Of a DNA stretch of 64,000 bases, positions 36,220 to 46,951 are shown one piece after another (position 1 is the stretch's first letter; every line of letters starts with the position of its first letter). The stretch spans positions 2,542,001 to 2,606,000 of the forward strand of contig NZ_AP024660.1 of assembly GCF_019977395.1 (NCBI RefSeq). Reading direction: 5' to 3'. The position numbers and the translations under genes were made by a program. The notes under the pieces are model-generated. The model did no database searches, had not been told where the DNA came from, and worked only from the letters and a program-made list of their open reading frames with translations. This stretch comes from Arthrobacter sp. NicSoilC5 (GTDB taxonomy: Bacteria; Actinomycetota; Actinomycetes; Actinomycetales; Micrococcaceae).

Positions 36220-37299
36220 ATGACCAACTTCGTCCCCACCCCCACCGTCCCGGCACCGGACATCGTCCGCTGCGCCTACATGGAAATCGTGGTCACGGAC
36301 CTCGCCAAGTCCCGCGAGTTCTACGTTGACGTCCTGGGTCTGCACGTCACCGAAGAGGACGATAACAACATCTACCTGCGCTCCCTCGAGGAGTTCATCC
36401 ACCACAATCTGGTGCTGCGCAAGGGTCCGGTCGCCGCCGTCGCCGCCTTCGCCTACCGGGTGAAGTCCCCCGCCGAGGTGGACGCCGCAGAGGCCTACTA
36501 CAAGGAACTCGGCTGCCGGGTGGAGCGCCGCAAGGACGGCTTCACCAAGGGCATCGGCGACTCCGTCCGCGTGGAGGACCCGCTGGGCTTCCCCTACGAG
36601 TTCTTCTACGACGTAGAGCACGTGGAACGCCTCACCCAGCGCTACGACCTCTACTCCGCCGGCGAACTGGTCCGCCTTGACCACTTCAACCAGGTCACCC
36701 CGGACGTCCCCAAGGGCCGCAAGTACCTGGAGGACCTGGGCTTCCGCGTCTCCGAGGACATCAAGGATTCCGACGGCGTCACCTACGCCGCGTGGATGCA
36801 CCGCAAGCAGACCGTGCACGACACCGCCCTCACCGGCGGGAACGGCCCGCGCATGCACCACGTCGCGTTCGCCACGCACGAGAAGCACAACATCATCCAG
36901 ATCTGCGACAAGATGGGCGCCCTGCGCATCAGCGACCGGATCGAACGCGGCCCCGGCCGGCACGGCGTGTCCAACGCGTTCTATCTCTACATCCTGGACC
37001 CGGACGGACACCGCATCGAGATCTACACCCAGGACTACTACACCGGCGACCCGGACAACCCCACCATCACCTGGGACGTCCACGACAACCAGCGCCGCGA
37101 CTGGTGGGGCAACCCCGTGGTCCCGTCCTGGTACACCGAAGCCTCCCTGGTCCTGGACCTGGACGGCAACCCGCAGCCGGTCATCGTCCGCGAGGAGAAG
37201 TCCGAGATGGCCGTGACCGTGGGCGCCGACGGCTTCTCCTACACCCGCAAGCCCGAAGGTGAAGCCGCTGAGGGCTTCAAGCTGGGAGTGCAGGTCTAA
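36220..37299 (+). CDS. hpaD: Homoprotocatechuate (3,4-dihydroxyphenylacetate) 2,3-dioxygenase
   Basis: A 359-residue extradiol dioxygenase of the vicinal oxygen chelate fold. The metal ligands fall at His155, His214 and Glu267, and the catalytic His200 and Tyr257 are also at the numbers used for Brevibacterium fuscum HPCD and Arthrobacter globiformis MndD, so the enzyme aligns without gaps to that point. Those homologues use Fe(II) and Mn(II) respectively; the metal here cannot be told from the ligands. Cleaves the ring to CHMS. It sits 55 bases after hpaE. Confidence 0.96.
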   Translation: MTNFVPTPTVPAPDIVRCAYMEIVVTDLAKSREFYVDVLGLHVTEEDDNNIYLRSLEEFIHHNLVLRKGPVAAVAAFAYRVKSPAEVDAAEAYYKELGCRVERRKDGFTKGIGDSVRVEDPLGFPYEFFYDVEHVERLTQRYDLYSAGELVRLDHFNQVTPDVPKGRKYLEDLGFRVSEDIKDSDGVTYAAWMHRKQTVHDTALTGGNGPRMHHVAFATHEKHNIIQICDKMGALRISDRIERGPGRHGVSNAFYLYILDPDGHRIEIYTQDYYTGDPDNPTITWDVHDNQRRDWWGNPVVPSWYTEASLVLDLDGNPQPVIVREEKSEMAVTVGADGFSYTRKPEGEAAEGFKLGVQV

Positions 37300-37301
37300 C
37301 C

Positions 37302-38087
37302 ATGCTGGAGCCGAAGACGATTGAGGCTATCGCGGACGAGCTGGTGGAAGCCGGCCGGACCCGCACCCCTGTTCCCCGCCTGACGGGCCGCTACCCGGAA
37401 ATGACGGTGGAGGACTCCTACGCCGTGCAGCAGCTGTGGCGCCGCCGCAACGAGGACGCCGGCCGGACCCTGGTGGGGCGCAAGATCGGCCTCACGTCCA
37501 AGGCCATGCAGGCCGCTACCGGCATTACCGAACCGGACTACGGCGCCATCTTCGACGACATGGTGCTGGACACCGGCTGTTCCGTGGAGTGGGACAAGTA
37601 CACGCACCCGCGGGTGGAAGTGGAGCTGGCGTTCGTCCTGAAGGACGGGCTGAAGGGCCCCGGCGTCACCATCTTCGATGTCCTGAAGGCCACCGACTAC
37701 GTGGTTCCGGCCCTCGAAATCCTGGACTCCAGGATCGAGATGGAGGGCCGGACCATCGTGGACACCATCTCCGACAACGCCGCGATGGGCGCCATGGTGA
37801 TCGGCGGCAACCCGGTCAAGCCGGACGCCGTGGACCTCCGTTGGGTCTCCGCCATCCTGTACAAGAACCAGACTGTGGAGGAGACCGGCGTGGCGGCCGG
37901 GGTCCTGGACCACCCTGCCAACGGGGTCCACTGGCTGGCCAACAAGATCGCCGCCCACGGCGACGCCCTGAAGGCCGGCGACATCATCCTGGCCGGGTCC
38001 TTTACCCGGCCCATGTGGGTCTACAAGGGCGATACCGTCCACGCCGACTACGGTCCCCTGGGGAGCGTGACATGCCGTTTCGAATAG
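37302..38087 (+). CDS. hpaH: 2-oxo-hept-4-ene-1,7-dioate hydratase
   Basis: A 261-residue protein of the HpaH/MhpD hydratase family in the FAH superfamily. Typical segments: RKIGLTSKAMQ, the metal-binding HPRVEVELAFVL and GSFTRPMWVYKGD near the C-terminus. It adds water to OHED, giving the substrate for HpaI. It begins 2 bases after hpaD and overlaps hpaI by 16 bases. Confidence 0.93.
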   Translation: MLEPKTIEAIADELVEAGRTRTPVPRLTGRYPEMTVEDSYAVQQLWRRRNEDAGRTLVGRKIGLTSKAMQAATGITEPDYGAIFDDMVLDTGCSVEWDKYTHPRVEVELAFVLKDGLKGPGVTIFDVLKATDYVVPALEILDSRIEMEGRTIVDTISDNAAMGAMVIGGNPVKPDAVDLRWVSAILYKNQTVEETGVAAGVLDHPANGVHWLANKIAAHGDALKAGDIILAGSFTRPMWVYKGDTVHADYGPLGSVTCRFE

Positions 38088-38875
38088 AGGACACCTTCCG
38101 GTCCGCCTTGGCCCAAGCGGACCGCCCTCTCGCCGGGATGTGGGTCTGCTCCGGCAGCCCGCTGGTCGCCGAACTGTGCGCGGGATCGGGCCTGGACTGG
38201 CTCCTGGTGGACGCCGAGCACAGCCCCAACGGGCTCGAATCCATCCTGGCCCAGCTCCAGGCCGTCCACGGCTACCCGGTCCACACCCTGGTCCGGCCCC
38301 CGGTCAACGACACCGTGGTGATCAAGCAATACCTGGACCTGGGTGTGCAGAACCTGCTGGTCCCCATGGTCAACTCGGTGGCAGAGGCGGAAGCCGCGGT
38401 GGCGGCCACCCGCTACCCGCCGCAGGGTGTCCGCGGGGTGGGCTCAGCCCTGGCCCGCGCCGCCCGCTGGAACCGGGTCCCGGACTACCTGGCCCGGGCC
38501 AACGACACCATCAGCGTCACCGTCCAGGTCGAATCCACCGCCGCCGTGGCGGCGGTGGAGGACATCCTCAAGGTCGACGGCGTCGACGCGGTGTTCATTG
38601 GCCCGTCTGACCTCGCCGCCTCCATGGGCCTGCTGGGACAGCAGGAACACCCTGAAGTGCGTGCCGCCGTCGACCACTGCCTGTCCGCCGCGAGGGCGGC
38701 CGGAAAGCCCGCCGGGGTGAACGCCTTCAACCCGGACACCGCCAAGCATTACCTCGCGAACGGCGCCGGCTTCATCCTGGTGGGCGCCGACGTCGCCATC
38801 CTGGCCCGCGGCTCCGAAGCCCTCGCCGCAAAGTACATCAAACCCGCTGGCGGCGGCACCCCCGCCAGCTACTGA
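38072..38875 (+). CDS. hpaI: 4-hydroxy-2-oxoheptanedioate aldolase
   Basis: A 267-residue class II pyruvate aldolase of the HpcH/HpaI family. Catalytic His50 (DAEHSPN) and Arg75, metal ligands Glu154 and Asp180 (FIGPSDLA), match E. coli HpaI His45, Arg70, Glu149 and Asp175. It cleaves HHED to pyruvate and succinic semialdehyde. The ATG at 38072 lies inside the end of hpaH; the longer open frame is a shadow of hpaH. Confidence 0.94.
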   Translation: MPFRIEDTFRSALAQADRPLAGMWVCSGSPLVAELCAGSGLDWLLVDAEHSPNGLESILAQLQAVHGYPVHTLVRPPVNDTVVIKQYLDLGVQNLLVPMVNSVAEAEAAVAATRYPPQGVRGVGSALARAARWNRVPDYLARANDTISVTVQVESTAAVAAVEDILKVDGVDAVFIGPSDLAASMGLLGQQEHPEVRAAVDHCLSAARAAGKPAGVNAFNPDTAKHYLANGAGFILVGADVAILARGSEALAAKYIKPAGGGTPASY

Positions 38876-38898
38876 CCTTCCCTTCCTAAGGACTTCCC

Positions 38899-40407
38899 AT
38901 GACAGTTACTTCCGAGCTGCCCCCTGCCCTCACGCCGGAGCGCGAAACGGCCCTGCTGGCTTCCGTGCCCACTGGTCTTTTGATCGATGGTGATTGGGTG
39001 GAGGCGTCCGACGGCGGCACGTTCGACGTGCACGATCCGGCCACCGGGGAGGTGCTCGCCACCCTCGCCTCCGCCACCAGCGCCGATGCAGTCGCGGCTT
39101 TGGACGCGGCCGACGCGGCCCAGGCGTCGTGGGCACGGACTGCGCCGCGGGTGCGGTCGGAGATCCTGCGCCGCGCCTTCGACCTCGTCACCGAACGCGC
39201 CGAGGACTTCGCCCTGCTGATGACCCTGGAGATGGGCAAACCCCTGGCCGAGGCCCGCGGCGAAGTGGCCTACGGGGCGGAGTTCCTGCGCTGGTTCGCC
39301 GAGGAAACCGTCCGCGACTACGGCCGCTACCTCACCACCCCCGAAGGCAAGAACAAAATCCTGGTCCAACACAAACCCGTCGGACCCTGCCTGCTCATCA
39401 CCCCCTGGAACTTCCCGCTCGCGATGGCCACCCGCAAGGTCGCCCCCGCCGTCGCCGCCGGCTGCACCATGGTCCTCAAACCCGCCAAACTCACCCCGCT
39501 CACGGCGCAGTACTTCGCCCAGACCATGCTCGACGCCGGCCTCCCCGCCGGAGTGCTAAATGTGGTTTCGTCCTCCTCTGCGTCCGGGATCTCCGGGCCG
39601 CTGTTGACCGACCCGCGGCTGCGGAAGGTCTCCTTCACCGGCTCCACCCCGGTCGGCAAACGCCTCATGGCCGACGCCGCCCAGAACGTGCTCCGGACCT
39701 CGATGGAGCTCGGCGGGAACGCCCCGTTCATCGTGTTCGAGGACGCCGACCTCGACGCCGCCGTCGACGGGGCGATGGCGGCGAAGATGCGGAACATGGG
39801 CGAGGCCTGCACCGCTGCCAACCGCTTCCTCGTCCACGAAACCGTGGCGCAGGAATTCACCGCCAAGTTCGCCGCCGCCATGGCCGCCCTCGCCACCGGC
39901 CGCGGCACCGACCCGGACAGTAAAGTCGGTCCGCTGATCGACGCCGGCGCCCGCGACGACGTCCACACCCTCGTCACCGACGCCGTCCAGGCCGGGGCCG
40001 TAGCCGTCACCGGCGGCGCCCCCGTGGACAGGCCCGGCTACTTCTACCAGCCCACCGTCCTGGCCAACGTCCCCAACAACGCCGCGATCCTGGGCCAGGA
40101 AATCTTCGGCCCCGTCGCCCCCATCACCACCTTTAAAACCGAGCAAGAAGCCATCGAACTGGCCAACAACACCGAGTACGGCCTGGCTTCCTACCTCTAC
40201 AGCAAGGACTTCAACCGGCTCCTCCGCGTCGCCGAACAGATCGAGTTCGGCATGGTCGGGTTCAACGCCGGCGTCATCTCCAACGCCGCAGCACCCTTCG
40301 GCGGCGTCAAACAATCAGGCCTCGGCCGCGAAGGCGGCTCCGAAGGCATCGCTGAATACACCACTACCCAATACATCGGCATCGCCGACCCCTACGCGGC
40401 CCAATAA
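38899..40407 (+). CDS. gabD: Succinate-semialdehyde dehydrogenase
   Basis: A 502-residue aldehyde dehydrogenase with Glu270 (MELGGNAPFIVFEDADLD) and Cys304 in GEACTAANRF, the pattern of SSADH/GabD. It would oxidise succinic semialdehyde from HpaI to succinate, completing the route to the TCA cycle. Last gene before a strong terminator. A codon stretch at about 39553-39650 is less C-rich at third positions than its surroundings, possibly a small gene-conversion tract; the frame is intact. Confidence 0.92.
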   Translation: MTVTSELPPALTPERETALLASVPTGLLIDGDWVEASDGGTFDVHDPATGEVLATLASATSADAVAALDAADAAQASWARTAPRVRSEILRRAFDLVTERAEDFALLMTLEMGKPLAEARGEVAYGAEFLRWFAEETVRDYGRYLTTPEGKNKILVQHKPVGPCLLITPWNFPLAMATRKVAPAVAAGCTMVLKPAKLTPLTAQYFAQTMLDAGLPAGVLNVVSSSSASGISGPLLTDPRLRKVSFTGSTPVGKRLMADAAQNVLRTSMELGGNAPFIVFEDADLDAAVDGAMAAKMRNMGEACTAANRFLVHETVAQEFTAKFAAAMAALATGRGTDPDSKVGPLIDAGARDDVHTLVTDAVQAGAVAVTGGAPVDRPGYFYQPTVLANVPNNAAILGQEIFGPVAPITTFKTEQEAIELANNTEYGLASYLYSKDFNRLLRVAEQIEFGMVGFNAGVISNAAAPFGGVKQSGLGREGGSEGIAEYTTTQYIGIADPYAAQ

Positions 40408-40433
40408 GACCGCCCAAACTGGCCCAGTTATCA

Positions 40434-40465
40434 CTGCGGGACCCCGGAAACCCGGGGTCCCGCAG
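40434..40465 (+). terminator. Strong hairpin after the homoprotocatechuate operon
   Basis: CTGCGGGACCCCGG (40434-40447) pairs with the reverse complement ending CCCGCAG at 40465, a perfect 14-15-bp GC-rich stem with a loop of about four bases. It begins 26 bases after the gabD stop. Followed by TCATTAA, not a long T-tract. A smaller palindrome AACTGG-C-CCAGTT lies just before it at 40417-40429. Confidence 0.8.
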
Positions 40466-40635
40466 TCATTAACCGTTCAAAAGTGGGCCAGCGTGACACA
40501 CACCCGCCGGCGTTCGCTCCAGCACAACAGTCCTGCGCACAAAGACAAGAGCCTGGAGCAGGGTCCAGCCCACACTGGGAGTAACCCGCTACGCCGACCG
40601 GCTGGCGTCCTTGCCTACTCGAAGTGGAGTATCCC

Positions 40636-42045
40636 TTGGAAACCTATGATGCGCTTCTCGCGTCCATTGCCCCCGCCGCCGGCACCGGCCGGACCATCTT
40701 TGACCCTGCCACCGGTGAAGCGGTGGGCGAAGCCCCCATCCACGATCTCGACTACCTTGAAGGCGCCGTGTCCGCCGCCGTCGCCGCCCAGCCCGCCTGG
40801 GCTGCCCTGGGCCACGACGCACGGTCCGCCGCGCTCCTGAAGGCAGCCGACGCCGTCGAACGCTCCGCCGAGGAACTCGCCCAACTGCTCTCCCGCGAGC
40901 AGGGCAAACCCCTCAACGGCCCCAACGCCCGTTTCGAAGTCGGCGCCTGCGTCGCGTGGCTCCGCGCCACCGCCGGACTGCCGCTGGAACCGGAAACCAT
41001 CGTGGACGACGGCGAGACCCGCGCCGAGCTGCATTACCGGCCCATCGGCGTCGTCGGCGCGATCGGCCCCTGGAACTGGCCCATGATGATCGCCGTCTGG
41101 CAGCTCGCCCCCGCCCTGCGGATGGGCAACGCCGTGGTGGTCAAGCCTTCCGGCAACACCCCGCTCTGCGTCCTGGCCCTGGTCAAGGTCCTCAACGAGG
41201 AACTCCCTGACGGCATCCTCTCGGTGGTTTCCTGCGGCCGCGAAGTGGGCGCGCGCCTCACCGACCACCCGGCAATCGGCAAGATCATGTTCACCGGCTC
41301 CACCGCCGGCGGCCGCGCCATCATCAAGTCCTCCGCTGACACCGTCAAACGTCTCACCCTGGAACTGGGCGGCAACGACGCCGGCATCGTCCTGCCCGAC
41401 GCCGACCCCAAGGCCATCGCCCAAGACGTGTTCTGGGGTGCGTTCCTGAACACCGGCCAGACCTGCGCAGCACTCAAGCGCCTCTACGTCCACGACAGCA
41501 TCTACGACGCCGTGTGCGAAGAACTTGTAGCGGTGGCCAAGGCCATGCCGATGGGCAACGGCCTGGACGAGAACAACGTGCTGGGCCCGCTGCAGAACAA
41601 GGCCCAGTACGACGTCGTGGCGAACCTCGTGGAGGCAGCGAAGGCTTCGGGCGCACGCGTCCTGCTCGGCGGTAACCCGGACACTGACCAGCCCGGCTAC
41701 TTTTACCCCACCACCCTCGTGGCGGACATCGACAACGACAACCCGCTGGTGGCAGAGGAACAGTTCGGCCCGGCCCTGCCGATCATCCGCTACAACACCA
41801 TCGACGAAGCAGTGGAAAAGGCAAACGGACTCGACGTCGGACTCGGCGCCTCCGTCTGGTCCCCGGACCTGAAGGCCGCCCGCGAAGTCGCGGCACGCCT
41901 GGAGGCTGGCACAGTATGGATCAACCGGCACGGCGCCGTTGACCCCCGCATCCCGTTCGGCGGAGCCAAGCAGTCCGGCTACGGCGTGGAGTTCGGCGTC
42001 GAAGGCCTCAAAGCGCTCGGCGTCCCCCAGGTCATCAACGGCTGA
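40636..42045 (+). CDS. Aldehyde dehydrogenase family protein
   Basis: A 469-residue aldehyde dehydrogenase with LTLELGGNDAGIV (catalytic Glu) and FLNTGQTCAALKRLY (catalytic Cys), plus the IGPWNWPMMIAVW coenzyme motif. The NTGQTCAALKR pattern differs from both other pathway dehydrogenases and resembles a general aldehyde dehydrogenase group of unknown substrate. The TTG at 40636 has GGAG at good spacing; a GTG at 40624 would add four residues. Separated from gabD by a terminator and 228 bases, so it is probably its own transcript. The intergenic part 40466-40635 shows no further gene. Confidence 0.82.
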   Translation: METYDALLASIAPAAGTGRTIFDPATGEAVGEAPIHDLDYLEGAVSAAVAAQPAWAALGHDARSAALLKAADAVERSAEELAQLLSREQGKPLNGPNARFEVGACVAWLRATAGLPLEPETIVDDGETRAELHYRPIGVVGAIGPWNWPMMIAVWQLAPALRMGNAVVVKPSGNTPLCVLALVKVLNEELPDGILSVVSCGREVGARLTDHPAIGKIMFTGSTAGGRAIIKSSADTVKRLTLELGGNDAGIVLPDADPKAIAQDVFWGAFLNTGQTCAALKRLYVHDSIYDAVCEELVAVAKAMPMGNGLDENNVLGPLQNKAQYDVVANLVEAAKASGARVLLGGNPDTDQPGYFYPTTLVADIDNDNPLVAEEQFGPALPIIRYNTIDEAVEKANGLDVGLGASVWSPDLKAAREVAARLEAGTVWINRHGAVDPRIPFGGAKQSGYGVEFGVEGLKALGVPQVING

Positions 42046-42059
42046 TCGGGACTTCAACG

Positions 42060-42096
42060 GCGGGGTCCCGCATGCAACCCGCATGCAGGACCCCGC
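42060..42096. terminator. Stem-loop between convergent dehydrogenase and membrane-protein genes
   Basis: GCGGGGTCCCGCATGC (42060-42075) and its near-perfect reverse complement (42081-42096, one mismatch) form a 16-bp stem with a 5-base loop, 14 bases after the aldehyde dehydrogenase stop and 20 bases before the convergent gene's stop. Probably a bidirectional terminator. It shares the GCGGG(G)TCCC core with the hairpin at 40434. Confidence 0.75.
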
Positions 42097-42116
42097 TGTA
42101 CTGTTTGCCGGTGTTG

Positions 42117-42515
42117 CTAGCCCATGGCCGGTGCGGTGGACGTCCGGCCGGCGAACTGCCGGCGGGCCCAGCGGGCGAGCTTCTTGCCCTTGCCCTTCCA
42201 CCAGTTGTCCTCGTCCTTGTTGTGGTGGAAGCGGAAGACGATGGCCACCAGCACGAACATGCCCATCACCACATCGACCCAGGACGACCTCACCAGGGCG
42301 ATGAAGACGGTCAGGGCGTTGGCCATGACCGAGGGAATGGCCAAGGTCCGGAAGACGGTGCTGGCCACGAAGCGCCGGTGCGACCTCGGGACGGACAACT
42401 CGCGGACCATGTCGAAGCAGACGCAGACCACCACGATGGTTTGGCCGATGGCCAGCAGGACCTGGCCCGGCATGGAGCCGCTGAAGGCAGCCACGGCTTC
42501 CATTCCGGGGCTCAC
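42117..42515 (-). CDS. Small integral membrane protein, unknown function
   Basis: A 132-residue protein with three hydrophobic segments (about 17-36, 55-75 and 80-97), then a basic cytoplasmic tail containing WWKGKGKKLARWARR. No family recognised. The GTG at 42515 has AAGG seven bases upstream; an ATG at 42503 is the alternative. It is downstream of, and co-oriented with, the dnaK operon but separated by a long hairpin, so probably independent. Confidence 0.68.
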   Translation of the reverse strand: MSPGMEAVAAFSGSMPGQVLLAIGQTIVVVCVCFDMVRELSVPRSHRRFVASTVFRTLAIPSVMANALTVFIALVRSSWVDVVMGMFVLVAIVFRFHHNKDEDNWWKGKGKKLARWARRQFAGRTSTAPAMG

Positions 42516-42557
42516 GGCCGGGCCTTGCTGTTAAGAGCTTTGCTGAGAACTTCAAAC

Positions 42558-42637
42558 ACGGAAAACCCCCAGAACTTGCGGAACCATCGCCGCTGATCCG
42601 GCGATGGTTCCATTCAAGTTTCAGGGGGCTTTTCCGT
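42558..42637 (-). terminator. Long 80-base imperfect hairpin after hspR
   Basis: The inner stem GGAACCATCGCCG/CGGCGATGGTTCC (6-base loop) is nested in AACTTG/CAAGTT, CCCCC/GGGGG and ACGGAAAA/TTTTCCGT pairings. On the minus strand it follows hspR by 72 bases and precedes the membrane-protein gene by 42. It is a probable terminator of the dnaK operon. Its length and nested pairing are more than a terminator needs. Confidence 0.6.
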
Positions 42638-42708
42638 CACGAGTAGTGGGTACTCTAATTTCGCGGAACGCCGGAAGGCGGTACCTGCCGGGCCCTGCTG
42701 GCCGGCTT

Positions 42709-43134
42709 CTACTGCCCGATGGCCCGCGGCCGCCAGACCACCATGGCCTGGGACCTCGGCCGGGGCCGCTGCCCCCGCGCCAGGCTCACCACGTCACCGG
42801 CGGCGCCGGCGGCGAAGATCCGTGAATCCACCGCCCGCGGACGGCGGCCCAGTTCCTCGGTGAGTTCCGAGATCCGGCTTTGCAGCGCGGCCACCTGGTT
42901 TTCGAGTTCCAGGATGCGCTTGATCCCCTCCAGCGACACACCTTCGTGGGACAGCCGCTGCACTTCGCGCAGCATGTTCACGTCCCGCTGCGAGTAGCGC
43001 CGGGACTTGCCCGGGGCACGGCTGGGCTTGACGATCCCGAGCCTGTCGTACTGCCGCAGGGTCTGCGGGTGCATGTCCGCCAGCTCGGCAGCCACGGAGA
43101 TCACGAAGATCGGCTGGTCAGCACTGATGTCCAC
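42709..43134 (-). CDS. hspR: Heat-shock repressor HspR (MerR family)
   Basis: A 141-residue MerR-type regulator: FVISVAAELADMHPQTLRQYDRLGIVKP is the HTH, followed by the RRYSQRDVNMLREVQRLSHEGVSLEGI wing region and a coiled coil about 75-95. In actinomycetes HspR binds HAIR sites together with DnaK and represses dnaK, and here two HAIR sites precede dnaK. The C-terminal 40 residues are Arg-rich. GTG start with GGAGGTG upstream; 15 bases after dnaJ. Confidence 0.96.
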   Translation of the reverse strand: MDISADQPIFVISVAAELADMHPQTLRQYDRLGIVKPSRAPGKSRRYSQRDVNMLREVQRLSHEGVSLEGIKRILELENQVAALQSRISELTEELGRRPRAVDSRIFAAGAAGDVVSLARGQRPRPRSQAMVVWRPRAIGQ

Positions 43135-43149
43135 GGCTCACCTCCGCTC

Positions 43150-44121
43150 CTAGAGCCGGGCCTTGGCTGCCAGGCCCTCACGGACATCCGCCGACGACGT
43201 GGCCTCGGCGAACGCCTTGACCGCAGCTTCGGCATCCTTGTTGAGATTCTTGGGAACCGCGACGTCGATGGTCACCAGGAGGTCGCCCGTGGCCTTGGAC
43301 GTCTTCACGCCTTTGCCCTTGACCCGCAGGGTACGGCCCGACGGCGTGCCCGCCGGAACGCGCACCTTGACCTTCTCGCCGTCGATGGTGGGAACTTCGA
43401 TGTCCGCTCCCAAAGCAGCCTCCGGGAAGGTGACGGGTACGTGGATGCGGAGGTTGTCGCCGTCGCGCGTGTAAAAGGCGTGGGGCTGGACGGAAACGGA
43501 CACCACCAGATCGCCGTTGCCGGCCGCACCGGGCTGGCCCTTGCCGCGGACACGGACCTTCTGCCCGTCCTTGATGCCTGCCGGGACACGGACGTCGATG
43601 ACCTCCCCGCTGGGCTCGCGCAGGCCAATGGTGGTGCCGCGGATGGACCCGGCGAAGGAAATGCTGGTGGAGGCCGTACGGTCGGCACCCTTTTGCGGGG
43701 TGCGCTGGAAGCCGGGTGCGCCGCCGAAGCCGCCGAAGAGGTCAGCGAACTCGGGCGGGATCCCGCCGCCTGCGGGGTTGAATCCGCCCGCATGGCGTCC
43801 GGTGTTGCCGGTGAACAGGCCGCCGAACATGTCCTCGAACCCGCCGTTGCCGCCCGCGGCACCGCCCGGAGCAAAGCGGGCACCGCTGCCCATGGCCCGG
43901 ATAGCGTCGTACTGCTGGCGTTCGTCGGGATCCGAGAGCACCGAATAAGCCTCGGAGATGTCCTTGAACTTCTTCTCGGAAGCAGCGTTCCCCGCATTCG
44001 TATCAGGGTGGTGCTGCCGCGCAAGCTTCCGGTAGGCCTTCTTGATATCGGCTTCGGAAGCGTCCTTGGCAACACCAAGGATCTTGTAAAAGTCCTTGTC
44101 CACCCAATCCTGGCTAGCCAA
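43150..44121 (-). CDS. dnaJ: DnaJ-type co-chaperone without zinc fingers
   Basis: A 323-residue J-protein: J domain 1-75 with the HPD motif (RQHHPDTNAG), Gly/Phe-rich linker about 78-145, then two beta-barrel substrate domains. The CxxCxGxG zinc repeats of class I DnaJ are absent, so it is class II (CbpA/DnaJ1-like), as in other actinobacterial dnaK operons. TTG start at 44121, preceded by AAAGGAAA. Confidence 0.93.
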   Translation of the reverse strand: MASQDWVDKDFYKILGVAKDASEADIKKAYRKLARQHHPDTNAGNAASEKKFKDISEAYSVLSDPDERQQYDAIRAMGSGARFAPGGAAGGNGGFEDMFGGLFTGNTGRHAGGFNPAGGGIPPEFADLFGGFGGAPGFQRTPQKGADRTASTSISFAGSIRGTTIGLREPSGEVIDVRVPAGIKDGQKVRVRGKGQPGAAGNGDLVVSVSVQPHAFYTRDGDNLRIHVPVTFPEAALGADIEVPTIDGEKVKVRVPAGTPSGRTLRVKGKGVKTSKATGDLLVTIDVAVPKNLNKDAEAAVKAFAEATSSADVREGLAAKARL

Positions 44122-44149
44122 TGGCGTTTCCTTTCAAAAAGTTAGGGGC

Positions 44150-44195
44150 GGTGGTTGAGCTTGTCGAAACCTGGGTTCCAACAAGCTCAACCACC
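44150..44195. repeat. 46-bp palindromic repeat between grpE and dnaJ
   Basis: GGTGGTTGAGCTTGT (44150-44164) and ACAAGCTCAACCACC (44181-44195) are exact reverse complements around a 16-base centre (CGAAACCTGGGTTCCA) that is itself partly palindromic. It lies inside the dnaK operon, between grpE and dnaJ. It may be a dispersed extragenic palindrome or tune expression of dnaJ and hspR. Confidence 0.72.
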
Positions 44196-44204
44196 GGGGT
44201 AATG

Positions 44205-44906
44205 CTACGCAGGGACAGCGACGATGACCTGGGCTGCGCGGAGGACGCGTTCTCCTGATTTGTAACCTGAGCGGAGGACCTGGCTGACGGTGTCAACCTC
44301 GATGTCCTCGCCGGGCTGCTGGATCAGGGCCTCGTGGATCGTGGGATCGAACTCCACGCCGGTCTCGTTGATGCGGACCAGGCCGTAGGTCTTCAGCGCG
44401 TTCTCCAGTTTGTTGGCGATCGCGGCGAAGGGACCATCGGTGAGGTCACCGTGCTGCCGGGCGGCGTCGACGTCGTCCAGGACCGGGAGCAGGGAGTTCA
44501 GGACGCCGATGACGGCCATTTCCCCTGCCACGGCGCGGTCGCGTTCAACCCGCTTGCGGTAGTTGACGTACTCAGCCTGGAGGCGGAGCAGGTCGTTGCG
44601 CAGTTCGGCTGCCTCGGCGTTGCCGGTGGACCCTGCCGGAGCCCCCTGGGCCACGGATTCCTCGGCCGGCACGTCCACGCCGTTGAGAATCTCCTCGGCC
44701 TGGGCCAGCGCGTCGCCGTCGGAATCCGCTGCTCCGGCCTGGGCCCCGGCCCCGGGGGCGGACTGGCCGCCCTCGGGGTGCCGGGCCTGCCCGGTCACCG
44801 GGTCAACCTTGCGGTGGTCCCGGATGACCGGCTCCTGGCCGTTGCCGTGCGCGTTGTGCTGGCCGGCGGATGCGTTGTGCTCTTCCTCGTTACCGTGGTG
44901 CGGCAT
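44205..44906 (-). CDS. grpE: Nucleotide exchange factor GrpE
   Basis: A 233-residue GrpE: a long disordered acidic, Gln/Gly-rich N-terminus (1-80), the paired-helix coiled coil (about 85-135; RNDLLRLQAEYVNYRKRVERD) and the C-terminal beta domain ending VLRSGYKSGERVLRAAQVIVA. It releases ADP from DnaK. It starts 3 bases after the dnaK stop. Confidence 0.96.
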   Translation of the reverse strand: MPHHGNEEEHNASAGQHNAHGNGQEPVIRDHRKVDPVTGQARHPEGGQSAPGAGAQAGAADSDGDALAQAEEILNGVDVPAEESVAQGAPAGSTGNAEAAELRNDLLRLQAEYVNYRKRVERDRAVAGEMAVIGVLNSLLPVLDDVDAARQHGDLTDGPFAAIANKLENALKTYGLVRINETGVEFDPTIHEALIQQPGEDIEVDTVSQVLRSGYKSGERVLRAAQVIVAVPA

Positions 44907-44909
44907 GGG

Positions 44910-46896
<1,987 letters not shown>

Positions 46897-46951
46897 TGCT
46901 CAGGGCGTACAACAGCGCACGACGGCGGCACGCACCGGCGGTGCGGAGGCG

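Noticed and set aside
40417..40429. AACTGG-C-CCAGTT palindrome as an operator
   Set aside because: It lies just downstream of the gabD stop and directly before a strong terminator, so it is more likely part of the 3' end structure.
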